This document shows positions 25,907 to 34,352 of a stretch of 64,000 nucleotides of DNA, piece after piece. The position numbers and the translations under genes are program-made. The DNA is from Streptomyces macrolidinus (GTDB taxonomy: Bacteria; Actinomycetota; Actinomycetes; Streptomycetales; Streptomycetaceae). Under the pieces are notes generated by a model. It worked only from the letters and a program-made list of their open reading frames with translations, searched no databases and was not told the origin of the DNA. The stretch spans positions 62,001 through 126,000 of the forward strand of contig NZ_JAMWMR010000008.1 in the NCBI RefSeq assembly GCF_023887685.1, in the 5' to 3' direction. The number at the start of each line of letters is the position of its first letter. Position 1 is the stretch's first letter.

Positions 25907-27094
25907 TCACACTCCCGCCCGGCCCCGCACGGCCGCCACGACGGGCGACCGGCGCAACGCCATGGACATCCGCACGAGGTCACGCCCGCGTGCGTGTGTG
26001 CCGGGGCCGTTCGTGCCGGGGGTGTGCGTGCCCGCGTCCGAGTCGATGACCCGGCCCTCGGGGTCGGCGGCCCTGGCCCGCACCGCCGCGGTCACCATGG
26101 CCGCGTCCGCCTCCGCCCGCGCCTGGACGGGGTCGGAGCCCGCCGCCACGGCGGCGTCGTAGGCGCGCGCGTGCACCCCTGGGTCGAAGTAGGGGTACAG
26201 GCTGAGCATGCCGTCGTGGATGTCGGACTCCCGCTGGGTCACCTGGAGTTCGACCGGCGACCACCACGAGATACGCACCTCGCGGCCCGCCTGCGCGGAC
26301 ACGGGCTGCAGCTCCCGCCACAGCGGGCCGAGCCGCCGGTAGGTGGACCAGGTGCTCCAACTGTCCCCGACCCGGCGGCAGGCCAACGGAAGACAGAAGC
26401 CGACGGCACTGATCTGCGCCCCGATGGAGGCCAGCACGGGCGCCGTGTACGTACTGAGCCCGTCGAGGTCGCCTCCGCACCAACGGGCGGCCACGGCCGT
26501 GAACTTGGTCGTCAGATAGGCCAGATCGAACAGATAGCCCGTCACGATGATCAGCAGTCCGGTGCGCAGCCAGCCGCGCACCTGGAGCGCCCAGCGCCCG
26601 CACATGACGCTCATCGCGACGCCCGCGAGGGTGAGCGCGAGCAGATACAGCACGATCATCTCGCGCAGATACGGTGTGCGGGCGTAGTGCGTGTCGAAGT
26701 CGACGAGCCGCTCCACCGGCGCGTCCCCCAGCGCGAACAGCGTGATCAGAGCGACGATCACCAGGCCGTACCCGGTGACGATGCGCCGGGAGATGCGGCG
26801 GGTCACCTCGGGCGGGCCGCCGCGCCAGTTGACGACGAGCACCAGACAGGCCGCGCTGAACGCGCTGAGCAGGCAGTACACCAGCGGCGCGGAGACATTG
26901 ACGATGCCCGTGACGTCGTTGACCTGCGCGATCGTCGGCGGCGCCGCGAAGAAGAACACCAGCCCGGCCAGCGCCAGCAGCGTGCACACCGACCGCAGCA
27001 GCGGGTCACGCCACGCGCGGACCATCGCCGGTGCCTTGACGACGAGCGCCGCCCCCATCGCGGCGGCCGGTATGTAGTAGCTGGACCCGTCCAT
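25907..27094 (-). CDS. DUF6545/MAB_1171c-type membrane protein C
   Basis: 395 residues. About seven hydrophobic segments (residues 7-235) with the shared motif DAPVERLVDFDTHYARTPYLREM (about 122-144), then a soluble C-terminal domain with ISWWSPVELQVTQRESDIHDGM and a final LVRMSMALRRSPVVAAVRG, matching proteins A and B. It is 18 bp downstream of peptidase C, reproducing the peptidase-membrane gene order seen at 20135. Topology predicts a cytoplasmic C-terminal domain. Function unproven; candidate sensor or transporter. Confidence 0.83.
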   Translation of the reverse strand: MDGSSYYIPAAAMGAALVVKAPAMVRAWRDPLLRSVCTLLALAGLVFFFAAPPTIAQVNDVTGIVNVSAPLVYCLLSAFSAACLVLVVNWRGGPPEVTRRISRRIVTGYGLVIVALITLFALGDAPVERLVDFDTHYARTPYLREMIVLYLLALTLAGVAMSVMCGRWALQVRGWLRTGLLIIVTGYLFDLAYLTTKFTAVAARWCGGDLDGLSTYTAPVLASIGAQISAVGFCLPLACRRVGDSWSTWSTYRRLGPLWRELQPVSAQAGREVRISWWSPVELQVTQRESDIHDGMLSLYPYFDPGVHARAYDAAVAAGSDPVQARAEADAAMVTAAVRARAADPEGRVIDSDAGTHTPGTNGPGTHARGRDLVRMSMALRRSPVVAAVRGRAGV

Positions 27095-27112
27095 GCTGTC
27101 GGCGCTCGCCCC

Positions 27113-27661
27113 TCAGCCCCGGGGCCCGCGATACCCCAGCGACGCCTCGATCCGCCCCGCCAGATCGTCCCGCTGCACGGGCCCGCGCAGCGCCGAACCG
27201 GCCAGCCACGTACGGCACTTGCTCGCGAGCAGCAACCCGAAGCTCTCCGCCTCCTTCTCGTCGGAGAGGTCGAAGCGCGTCCGGGCGGCCACCGAGTGGA
27301 CCGCCGGGCCGAGGTCGGCGGTGTCGCTCAGCAGCCGCGCGGCGACGGCCGCCCCCGCCACATCGTGGCCGTGGTGCCCGGCGTCCATGTGCCACAGCTC
27401 ATGGCCGAGGATCACCAACTGGTGGCCGGGCGCGGTGCGTTCCTCGATGACGACGAGGTCCTGGTCGGTCATGTCGAGCCAGAGGCCGCTGGCCGTGCCG
27501 GGCGGGAAGGCGGTCGTACGGAAGCGGACGGGCCGGCCCCGGCGTCTGCTCATGCCGTCGCACAGCGCGGCGTAGAGGTCGGCCGGTTCCGCCGGTGCCG
27601 GAAGCGACAGCTCCGACACCAACTCACCGCACAGACGCCGCATGTTCCTTCCGATGCCCAC
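27113..27661 (-). CDS. ImmA/IrrE-like zinc metallopeptidase C
   Basis: 182 residues from the GTG at 27661, which follows GGGGGAGAAGC. LGH87-E88-LWH91 is the zinc site and EKEAESFGLLLA (135-146) the classical ImmA-type Glu helix. FPPGTASGLWLD is identical with peptidase A over 12 residues, though the ends differ. It lies 14 bp behind an XRE regulator gene, the same linkage as the ImmA/ImmR pair where the protease cleaves the repressor. The regulator is therefore the likely substrate (inference from family). An internal ATG at 27643 (MRRLCGEL) behind GGAAGG is an alternative start. Confidence 0.85.
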   Translation of the reverse strand: MGIGRNMRRLCGELVSELSLPAPAEPADLYAALCDGMSRRRGRPVRFRTTAFPPGTASGLWLDMTDQDLVVIEERTAPGHQLVILGHELWHMDAGHHGHDVAGAAVAARLLSDTADLGPAVHSVAARTRFDLSDEKEAESFGLLLASKCRTWLAGSALRGPVQRDDLAGRIEASLGYRGPRG

Positions 27662-27675
27662 GCTTCTCCCCCGGA

Positions 27676-28323
27676 TCAGGACTCGGGCCGCTTGACGCTC
27701 TCCAGAAGCATGTCCAGCCACTCCGCGACCTTGTCGCGGTGCTGGTCGGTGGGCAGTTGGGCCGCCCGCCAGGCGATGCCGCGGACCCCGTGGTCCTGCA
27801 GCAGCCGCTCCAGCGGGTCCTCGGGGCCACCGGCCACCTCGTGCTCGGTGAGCTGCTGGAGCAACTCCTGCTCGGCGCTCTGGAGGGCGTGCGCGAGCGC
27901 CTCGGGGTCCTCGGCGGTCAGGAACCCGGCGTGGACGCCGAAGAAGCGCTGGAGGGCGTCGCAGTGCTCCATGGTGGGGCGTCGGTCGCCGTTGATGAGC
28001 GCTCCCACCTGCTGGCGCGACATCCCGGCCCCGTCGGCGATCTCCTGCTGGGTGTGCTTGCGCCCGCCCGGCTTGAGCCGTGTACGGCGCAGCAGATCGA
28101 GCCGCTGCAGGAAGCGCTCCTGCAGATCCGGTTCCCCGGCGGGCACCCCGCTCAGCAGGGCCCGCACCACCGGCTCCGGAACGCCGGACTCGACCGACAG
28201 ACGCGGGACGTCGAAGATCTCCGCGTGCGGTACGCCCAGCCGGTCGGCGAGGGCGGTGACACGGGACACGACGGTCGGCAGCAGACCCGTCGCCGCAGCG
28301 CCCGGAACCTCGAAGCCATCCGT
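27676..28323 (-). CDS. XRE-family helix-turn-helix regulator
   Basis: 215 residues. HTQQEIADGAGMSRQQVGALINGDRRPTMEH (about 91-121) is a Cro/C1-type HTH; an earlier segment VPRLSVESGVPEPVVRALLSG (40-60) also resembles an HTH, so there may be two. The C-terminal helical part (135-215) may be the peptidase-sensitive or oligomerising region. I start at GTG 28323 behind GGGAG; GTG 28341 is an alternative. It heads the reverse-strand operon with peptidase, membrane protein, prenyl-synthase-like and FAD genes. The palindrome at 28458-28473 is a candidate operator. Confidence 0.88.
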   Translation of the reverse strand, partial: TDGFEVPGAAATGLLPTVVSRVTALADRLGVPHAEIFDVPRLSVESGVPEPVVRALLSGVPAGEPDLQERFLQRLDLLRRTRLKPGGRKHTQQEIADGAGMSRQQVGALINGDRRPTMEHCDALQRFFGVHAGFLTAEDPEALAHALQSAEQELLQQLTEHEVAGGPEDPLERLLQDHGVRGIAWRAAQLPTDQHRDKVAEWLDMLLESVKRPES

Positions 28324-28457
28324 CACGGACCGATCTCCCACGTCTCTCTCACAGCGTCGCCCCGGGTGTCGGTGTCGTCCCGGGCATCCGGTGTCGCTCT
28401 GATGTCATCCGGAACCACACGGAGACTAGCCGTTCATCCGAACGCGCCTCCAGGATC

Positions 28458-28539
28458 CGCCACAACTGTGGCGAGATTCAGCCGTCAACAGGCGCTAAAT
28501 GCCACGATAGTTGACACGACTCCAGCGGGACAGCAGGAT
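28458..28539. promoter_or_regulatory. Divergent control region: palindrome and forward promoter
   Basis: CGCCACA-AC-TGTGGCG (28458-28473) is a perfect 7-bp-arm palindrome midway between the divergent XRE and MmyB-domain genes. Forward TTGACA at 28511-28516, a 17-bp gap and CAGGAT at 28534-28539 make a good housekeeping-type promoter for the MmyB-domain gene. GTGTCG/CATCCGG direct repeats lie at about 28365-28410. The palindrome could bind the XRE regulator and serve both genes. Confidence 0.5.
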
Positions 28540-28585
28540 CAAGGCGCCGCGTGAAGGCCGCAAAGGCAAGAGGGGTGACCTCCCG

Positions 28586-29254
28586 ATGGCGTATCAGGCA
28601 GGAGGGCAGCGGTCCGAGCCGCGACCCCTCCCCGAGAGTGCGGAAGCACAGGCGTATCTGCGGGACTACGCCCTGTTCCTCGAAGCCGTTCCCTTCCCGT
28701 CGCTCGTCTTCGACCACCGCTGGGACGTCGTCGTCACCAACCCGGCGTTCGAGCTGCTCTTCGGGCAGGTCTCGGCGCATCCGACGGCCATGCCCGGCGA
28801 CAACTTCCTGCGGTTCGTGCTGTTCCACCCGGACGCGGGCACGATCCTCCGGGAGCACGAGTCGACCTGGGGACTGCCGATGCTGGCGCACTTCGCCGCC
28901 GCGCTGGAGCGGTACGGGCACGACCACGGCCTCCAGGCCATCCGCCGGGACATCGCCCAGGACCCGATCATGGAGGCCGCCTACCGGCAGGGCCTGCCGC
29001 ACTGGATCCGCGCGGTCGGCCCGCACGCCCTGGAGCACGACGGCGCGGTGCGTCCGCTGCGCCATCCCGACCCGCGCTGGGGCGACGACTGCCGGGTGGT
29101 GGGGGAGACCCCCAAGACGCTTCAGGACATGGGCTATTCGCGGCTGACGCTGGTCCTGAGGGAGGCGCGCCGCCCGGCGCCCGCCGCCCGCGCGAGACGC
29201 CGTGTACGGCGTACGGCGGGCCATCTCAGCGTGGTGCCCGTGGCGCAGGAGTAG
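28586..29254 (+). CDS. Free-standing MmyB-type ligand-binding domain protein
   Basis: 222 residues. YLRDYALFLEAVPFPSLVFDHRWDVVVTNPAFELLFG (about 23-59) is the PAS-like start of the MmyB transcription-regulator ligand-binding domain (MLTR_LBD), which binds fatty-acid-like ligands in the structurally known family member; FLRFVLFHPDAG follows. Normal MmyB proteins carry an N-terminal HTH of ~80 residues; here only ~20 residues precede the domain, so DNA binding is absent. It is divergent to an XRE regulator that lacks this domain, so the pair may work as a split regulator (inference). Confidence 0.8.
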   Translation: MAYQAGGQRSEPRPLPESAEAQAYLRDYALFLEAVPFPSLVFDHRWDVVVTNPAFELLFGQVSAHPTAMPGDNFLRFVLFHPDAGTILREHESTWGLPMLAHFAAALERYGHDHGLQAIRRDIAQDPIMEAAYRQGLPHWIRAVGPHALEHDGAVRPLRHPDPRWGDDCRVVGETPKTLQDMGYSRLTLVLREARRPAPAARARRRVRRTAGHLSVVPVAQE

Positions 29255-29280
29255 GGCCCCAGGAGCCCCCCAAGGGGCCC
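29254..29280 (+). terminator. Hairpin at the end of the MmyB-domain gene
   Basis: GGGCCCC (29254-29260) pairs with GGGGCCC (29274-29280) starting on the last base of the stop codon. A tandem GGCTCGT(G/A)CGTCGGGG-like repeat follows at 29330-29385. Confidence 0.45.
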
Positions 29281-29428
29281 CGGATCCGCCGGCGTTCAGG
29301 TCGCCGACGGCGCCGGGGCTCGTATGCCGTGGCTCGTACGCCAAGGCGCTCGTGCGTCGGGGCTCGTGCGTCGGGGATCGCCCCGAAGGAGCGATCCGAC
29401 TCCCGACTCCCGTGCTCTCACACCGAGT

Positions 29429-30175
29429 TCACGACGTGAGGCGCAGCGCGATCAGCCGTGCCGCCGACTCCTCGACGCACCGCTCGGCCAGCTCCCTGGC
29501 CGTGTCGTACGCCCCCTCCCGCACCGCGCGGACCACGGATCGCTGACGCTCCGTCACTTCTGCGCGGCAGGCGTCGTCCTTGAGGACGAGACACAGCAAC
29601 GCCCCGACCTCCGTCTGGAGCACCACCTGTTCCCGGGTGAGGCGGGCGGACTGCGCTGCGGCGGCCAGTTCCACATGGAAGCGGCCGTACAGCCGGCTGC
29701 GCGCCGAGGCGTCCGCGACCACCGCGAACTCCTCGAGCGTGCGCTGTAGTTGCTGAAGGTCGTCCGGTTCCGTGCGCTGCGCCGCGAGCCGGGCGGCGGC
29801 GCCCGAGACGGCCGCCCAGTGGTCGCCGAGGTCGCGCAACTCCTCCGTGCCCCAGGCGGCGAGGCGTGCCCTGACCCGTTCCTCGGCCGGGTCGGCGGGC
29901 AGGGAGACGAAGCTGCCGCCGCCGCGCCCGCGCCGGGTGGTGACCAGGCCCTGCTGCCGCAGCGCCATGAGCGCCTCGCGCAACGTGACGGTGGACACAC
30001 CGAGTTGACCCGCCAGCTCGCTCTCGCGGGGCAGTTGCTCCCCGTCGGCGAGCAGCCCGAGTTCGATGGCGTCGCCGAGCCGGCGGACCACCGTCTCCAC
30101 GCGCGCCCGGGTGTCCACCGGGGTGAACACGGCTCTGCGGGCCCCGCCGCCTCCGTTGTGTTTCACACCCACCAC
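29429..30175 (-). CDS. GntR/FadR-family regulator (FCD domain)
   Basis: 248 residues. The winged HTH occupies about 20-90 (LADGEQLPRESELAGQLGVSTVTLREALMALRQQGLVTTRRGRGGGSFV), followed by an all-helical FCD effector domain to the C-terminus (FHVELAAAAQSARLTREQ ... ERQRSVVRAVREGAYDTARELAERCV). FCD proteins bind small carboxylates or metals. Tandem GTGs at 30175 and 30172 are possible starts. It is divergent to the polyamine-type ABC transporter operon with only ~125 bp between, so it probably regulates that operon. Confidence 0.88.
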   Translation of the reverse strand: MVGVKHNGGGGARRAVFTPVDTRARVETVVRRLGDAIELGLLADGEQLPRESELAGQLGVSTVTLREALMALRQQGLVTTRRGRGGGSFVSLPADPAEERVRARLAAWGTEELRDLGDHWAAVSGAAARLAAQRTEPDDLQQLQRTLEEFAVVADASARSRLYGRFHVELAAAAQSARLTREQVVLQTEVGALLCLVLKDDACRAEVTERQRSVVRAVREGAYDTARELAERCVEESAARLIALRLTS

Positions 30176-30299
30176 CTTGCTTGTTGGTTCAACCTTTACC
30201 TTCAGACGGTCCTCAACTACGTACTGCGGCTTGAGGTTTGAACTATGACTTCATATCTTTTCATTCCAACGTAAGAGTGCACCAGAAAGGTTCCCGTTC
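30176..30299. promoter_or_regulatory. Divergent promoter/operator region of gntR and potADBC
   Basis: Relatively AT-rich for this genome. CCTCAA (30211-30216) and TTGAGG (30231-30236) are a perfect inverted pair 14 bp apart; GGTTCAAC near 30186 and GGTTTGAAC near 30235 are related half-sites. These are candidate sites for the GntR regulator. A ribosome site AGAAAGG precedes the potA ATG. Confidence 0.45.
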
Positions 30300-31337
30300 A
30301 TGAAGGGAAGCGCCATCCGGCTGCAAGGGCTGCGGAAGGAGTTCGGTGGCACCACCGCGGTGGCCGGTGTCGACCTGGAGATAGCCGACGGCGAGTTCTT
30401 CTCCATGCTCGGCCCGTCCGGCTCCGGCAAGACGACCGTCCTGCGCATGATCGCGGGCTTCGAGAGCCCCAGCTCCGGAACCATCGAGCTGGCCGGTCAG
30501 GAGGTCACGGGCCTCGCGCCCTTCGAGCGGGACGTGCACACCGTCTTCCAGGACTACGCCCTCTTCCCGCACATGACGGTCGAGCAGAACGTCGCCTACG
30601 GCCTGAAGATCCGCAAGGTGTCCAAGGCCGAACGGCTGAAGCAGGCCCGCAAGGCCCTCGCCGACGTACGCCTCGAAGGCTTCGGCAAGCGGCGCCCGAG
30701 CCAGCTCTCCGGCGGCCAGCGACAGCGCGTGGCACTGGCCCGCGCCCTCGTCTGCCGCCCCCGTCTGCTGCTGCTCGACGAGCCGCTCGGCGCCCTCGAC
30801 CTCAAGCTGCGCGAGCAGATGCAGGTCGAACTCAAGGCGCTCCAGCGCGAAGTGGGCATCACGTTCGTGTTCGTCACCCACGACCAGGAGGAGGCCCTGA
30901 CGATGAGCGACCGCATCGCCGTCTTCAACCAGGGCCGTATCGAACAGGTCGGCACCCCCGCCGAGATCTACGAGCGGCCCGCCACCTCGTTCGTCGCCTC
31001 CTTCGTCGGTACCTCGAACCTGCTCGACGGCGACGCCGCGGAGCGCGTCGTCGGCAAGCCGGGAACGTTCAGCATCAGGCCCGAGAAGATCCGGGTGCTG
31101 AAGGAGTCCGCCCTCGCGGACGTGCCGGAGCACGCCACCGCCGTCGGCACCGTCGCCGAAGTGGTCTACCTGGGAGACGCCACCCGTTTCCTCGTGGACC
31201 TCGACGACGGCGGCCGGCTCACCGCGCTCCAGCAGAACCTGGAGACCTCCTCCGAGGACGTCGCCGCCTTCCGCGGCAACCGGGTGCGCCTGCAGTGGCA
31301 CCGCGACCACGCCGTCCAGGTCCCCGACGCAAGCTGA
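30300..31337 (+). CDS. potA: ABC transporter ATPase, spermidine/putrescine type
   Basis: 345 residues. Walker A GPSGSGKTT (about 38-46), Q-loop FQDYALFPHM (about 83), signature LSGGQRQRVALARAL (about 138-152) and Walker B RLLLLDEPLGALD follow in order, then a C-terminal OB-type TOBE domain (SIRPEKIRVL). The closest relatives are PotA-type ATPases for polyamines and related compounds. It begins a four-gene operon with the binding protein and two permeases, with gaps of 10-40 bp, so the system is complete. Substrate is an assignment by family only. Confidence 0.92.
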   Translation: MKGSAIRLQGLRKEFGGTTAVAGVDLEIADGEFFSMLGPSGSGKTTVLRMIAGFESPSSGTIELAGQEVTGLAPFERDVHTVFQDYALFPHMTVEQNVAYGLKIRKVSKAERLKQARKALADVRLEGFGKRRPSQLSGGQRQRVALARALVCRPRLLLLDEPLGALDLKLREQMQVELKALQREVGITFVFVTHDQEEALTMSDRIAVFNQGRIEQVGTPAEIYERPATSFVASFVGTSNLLDGDAAERVVGKPGTFSIRPEKIRVLKESALADVPEHATAVGTVAEVVYLGDATRFLVDLDDGGRLTALQQNLETSSEDVAAFRGNRVRLQWHRDHAVQVPDAS

Positions 31338-31376
31338 CCCCCCACGCCAAGTCCCCTGTCACCTATGGAGTACCTC

Positions 31377-32579
31377 GTGCGTCTCACTCGTACCCTCCAG
31401 GCCGGCGCCGCTGTCGCGGTGCTGCTCGCGACCGCCGCCTGCGGTTCGTCCGACTCGGGCGGTTCCTCCGCCTCGGGCGGCGGCCTCAACCCGCCTGATC
31501 TGAAGGCCCCGACGAAGCTCGGCAAGACGGAGGGACAGGTCAACCTCATCGCCTGGGCCGGCTACGTCGAGGACGGCTCCAACGACCCCAAGGTCGACTG
31601 GGTCAGCGACTTCGAGAAGCAGACCGGCTGCCAGGTCCGCTCCAAGGTCGCGGCCAGCTCGGACGAGATGGTCAAGCTGATGAAGACCGGCGAGTACGAC
31701 GCGGTCTCCGCCTCCGGCGACGCCTCCCTGCGCCTCATCGCCTCGGGCGACGCGGCCCCGGTCAACACCGACCTCGTCCCCAACTACAAGGACGTCTTCG
31801 GTGACTTGAAGCTCCAGCCCTGGAACTCGGTCAAGGGCAAGGCGTACGGCATCCCGCACGGCCGCGGCGCCAACCTGCTGATGTACAACTCCCAGAAGGT
31901 CAAGCCCGCGCCGACCTCCTGGTCCGCCGTCTTCGACGACGCCTCGAAGTACAAGGGTCACGTCACCGCGTACGACTCCCCGATCTACATCGCCGACGCG
32001 GCGCTCTATCTCAAGGCCACCAAGCCCGAGTTGAAGATCAAGGACCCCTACGCGCTCGACCAGAAGCAGTTCGACGCGGCGGTGGACCTGCTGAAGAAGC
32101 AGAACCCGAACGTCGGCGAGTACTGGGGCGACTACCTCAAGGAGATCTCCGCCTTCAAGAGCGGCGACTCGGTGATCGGCACGAGCTGGCAGGTCATCGC
32201 CAACCTGGCCGAGAGCGAGGGTGCCAAGGTCAAGTCCCTGGTTCCCAAGGAGGGTTCGACCGGCTGGTCCGACACCTGGATGGTGTCCGCGAAGTCCAAG
32301 CACACCAACTGCGCCTACAAGTGGCTGGACTGGGTCATCTCGCCGAAGGTGAACGCCCAGATCGGCGAGTACTTCGGTGAGGCCCCGGCCAACGCCAAGG
32401 CGTGCGCCGAGACCAGCGACAAGAACTTCTGCACCACCTTCCACGCCGGTGACACGGAGTACTGGAAGAAGATCGCCTTCTGGAACACGCCCATCGAGCA
32501 GTGCATCGACGGCCGCACCGACGTCAAGTGCGTCCCGTACGCCAAGTGGGTCCAGGCCTGGACCGAGATCAAGGGCTGA
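31377..32579 (+). CDS. potD: ABC transporter substrate-binding lipoprotein, PotD type
   Basis: 400 residues. Lipobox LATAAC puts the lipidated Cys at residue 22, anchoring the protein outside the membrane. The fold is a periplasmic-binding-protein II type: GQVNLIAWAGYVEDG, ASSDEMVKLMKTGEYDAVSASGD, KAYGIPHGRGANLLMYN and FKSGDSVIGTSWQV are PotD/PotF-like. I use the GTG at 31377 because GGAG lies six bases before it; the ATG at 31365 would leave no ribosome site. Second gene of the operon. Confidence 0.92.
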   Translation: MRLTRTLQAGAAVAVLLATAACGSSDSGGSSASGGGLNPPDLKAPTKLGKTEGQVNLIAWAGYVEDGSNDPKVDWVSDFEKQTGCQVRSKVAASSDEMVKLMKTGEYDAVSASGDASLRLIASGDAAPVNTDLVPNYKDVFGDLKLQPWNSVKGKAYGIPHGRGANLLMYNSQKVKPAPTSWSAVFDDASKYKGHVTAYDSPIYIADAALYLKATKPELKIKDPYALDQKQFDAAVDLLKKQNPNVGEYWGDYLKEISAFKSGDSVIGTSWQVIANLAESEGAKVKSLVPKEGSTGWSDTWMVSAKSKHTNCAYKWLDWVISPKVNAQIGEYFGEAPANAKACAETSDKNFCTTFHAGDTEYWKKIAFWNTPIEQCIDGRTDVKCVPYAKWVQAWTEIKG

Positions 32580-32589
32580 GGACTCGACC

Positions 32590-33480
32590 ATGACCGCCAC
32601 CCAGCCTGCCGCCGGACGGACCCCCGTCCGGCGGCTCGCCGGGCTGCTGCACCGCCACCGGCGGCTGCGGCTGTCCCTCCTGCTGACGGCCCCCCTGCTG
32701 TGGCTGGCCGTCCTCTATCTCGGTTCGCTGGCCGTGCTGTTCGTCTCGGCGTTCTGGACGACGAACTCCTTCACCTCCGAGGTGGTGCGGGTCTGGTCGA
32801 CGGACAACTTCCACGCGCTGCTGACGACCCCCGTCTTCCGCCAGGTGATCCTGCGCAGCATCGGCGTGGCCCTCGCGGTCACCGTGCTGTGCGCCCTGAT
32901 CGCCTTCCCGCTCGCGTTCTTCACCGCGCGGGTGGCCCGGCCGCGGTGGCGTCCGCTGCTGGTGGTCGCGATCCTCACGCCGCTGTGGGCGAGTTACCTG
33001 GTCAAGGTCTACGCATGGCGGCTGATCCTGTCCCAGGACGGGCTCGCCGACTGGATGCTGAAGCCGTTCGGGCTCGGCGGTCCGGGCTTCGGGCTCCCGG
33101 CCACGATCATGACCTTGACCTACCTCTGGCTGCCGTACATGATCCTGCCGATCCACACGGCGCTCGAGCAGCTCCCGGCCAACCTCCTGGACGCGTCCGC
33201 CGACCTCGGGGCCAAGCCCGGCCGCACCTTCCGCGCGGTCGTGCTGCCGATGGTCCTCCCGGCCGTCGCCGCCGGCTCCGTCTTCACCTTCTCGCTCAGC
33301 CTCGGCGACTACATCACCGTGCAGATCGTCGGTGGCAAGACCCAGTTGATCGGCAACCTGGTCTACTCCAACATCGAACTGAACCTGCCCATGGCCGCCG
33401 CGCTGGGGACGGTTCCGGTGGTGGTCATCGTGCTGTACCTGCTGGCGATGCGCCGCACGGGCGCGCTCAGCAGCCTGTAG
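32590..33480 (+). CDS. potB: ABC transporter permease, PotB type
   Basis: 296 residues, ATG 10 bp after the binding-protein stop codon. A basic N-terminus (RRLAGLLHRHRRLRL) precedes six membrane helices; the cytoplasmic EAA-like loop reads ALEQLPANLLDASADLGAKPGRTFRAVVLPM (about 195-225), which docks on the ATPase. It pairs with the PotC-type permease that follows after 15 bp. Confidence 0.92.
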   Translation: MTATQPAAGRTPVRRLAGLLHRHRRLRLSLLLTAPLLWLAVLYLGSLAVLFVSAFWTTNSFTSEVVRVWSTDNFHALLTTPVFRQVILRSIGVALAVTVLCALIAFPLAFFTARVARPRWRPLLVVAILTPLWASYLVKVYAWRLILSQDGLADWMLKPFGLGGPGFGLPATIMTLTYLWLPYMILPIHTALEQLPANLLDASADLGAKPGRTFRAVVLPMVLPAVAAGSVFTFSLSLGDYITVQIVGGKTQLIGNLVYSNIELNLPMAAALGTVPVVVIVLYLLAMRRTGALSSL

Positions 33481-33495
33481 AAGAGGTCCCCAGTC

Positions 33496-34311
33496 ATGCA
33501 ACTGTCCCGCTCCACGCGCATCGCGCTGCGCATCGCCGCCGGGATCGGCTTCGCGGTCATCTACATCCCGCTCGCGCTCGTCCTGGTCAACTCCTTCAAC
33601 CCCGACCGCAGCGCGAGCTGGCCGCCGCCCGGGTGGACCTTCCACTGGTGGTCGGCGGCCTGGGAGAACGACGGCGCCCGGCACGCCGTATGGGTCTCGG
33701 TGAAGGCGGGCCTGGGTGCCACGGCGATCGCGCTCGTGCTCGGCACGCTGATCGCGTTCGCGGTGGCCCGGCACCGCTTCTTCGGCCGGAACGCCGTCTC
33801 GTTCGTGGTGGTCCTGCCGATCGCGCTGCCCGGCATCGTCACCGGTATCGCGCTCAACTCGGCGTTCGGCACGGTCCTCGAACCGCTCGGGGTCGGCCTC
33901 GGCCTGTTCACCGTGATCGTCGGCCATGCCACGTTCTGCATCGTCGTCGTGTTCAACAACGTCGTCGCACGGCTGCGCCGCACCTCGGGCTCGTACGAGG
34001 AGGCGGCGATGGACCTGGGCGCCCACACCTTCCGGGCGTTCGTGGACGTCACCTTCCCGCTGGTGCGTTCGTCGCTGCTCGCGGGCGGCCTGCTCGCGTT
34101 CGCGCTCTCCTTCGACGAGATCGTGGTGACGACCTTCACCGCCGGTCCCGGCGTCGAGACCCTGCCGATCTGGATCTTCAACAACATGACCCGCCCCCAG
34201 CAGGCCCCGGTCGTGAACGTGGTGGCGGCGGTGCTCGTCCTCGCGTCGGTGATCCCGATCTACCTCGCCCAGCGCCTGTCCGCGGACACGGCGACGGAGA
34301 GCAGGATCTGA
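33496..34311 (+). CDS. potC: ABC transporter permease, PotC type
   Basis: 271 residues with six membrane helices. The EAA loop is RRTSGSYEEAAMDLGAHTFRAFVDVTFPL (about 161-189). VLVNSFNPDRSASWPPPGWTFHWW after helix 1 is typical of PotC. It is the last gene of the operon; AAGAGGTCC is the ribosome site. No polyamine-catabolic gene lies nearby. Confidence 0.92.
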   Translation: MQLSRSTRIALRIAAGIGFAVIYIPLALVLVNSFNPDRSASWPPPGWTFHWWSAAWENDGARHAVWVSVKAGLGATAIALVLGTLIAFAVARHRFFGRNAVSFVVVLPIALPGIVTGIALNSAFGTVLEPLGVGLGLFTVIVGHATFCIVVVFNNVVARLRRTSGSYEEAAMDLGAHTFRAFVDVTFPLVRSSLLAGGLLAFALSFDEIVVTTFTAGPGVETLPIWIFNNMTRPQQAPVVNVVAAVLVLASVIPIYLAQRLSADTATESRI

Positions 34312-34352
34312 CCCCGGTCCGGACCGCCGCGTTCGGAGCGCCCTGGCGTGTT

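Noticed and set aside
23723..28402. A 1559-codon forward open frame antisense to five genes
   Set aside because: It is the shadow frame of GC-rich coding DNA on the other strand; composition is Arg/Gly/Asp-rich with no domains, and all five reverse genes under it have clear family motifs.
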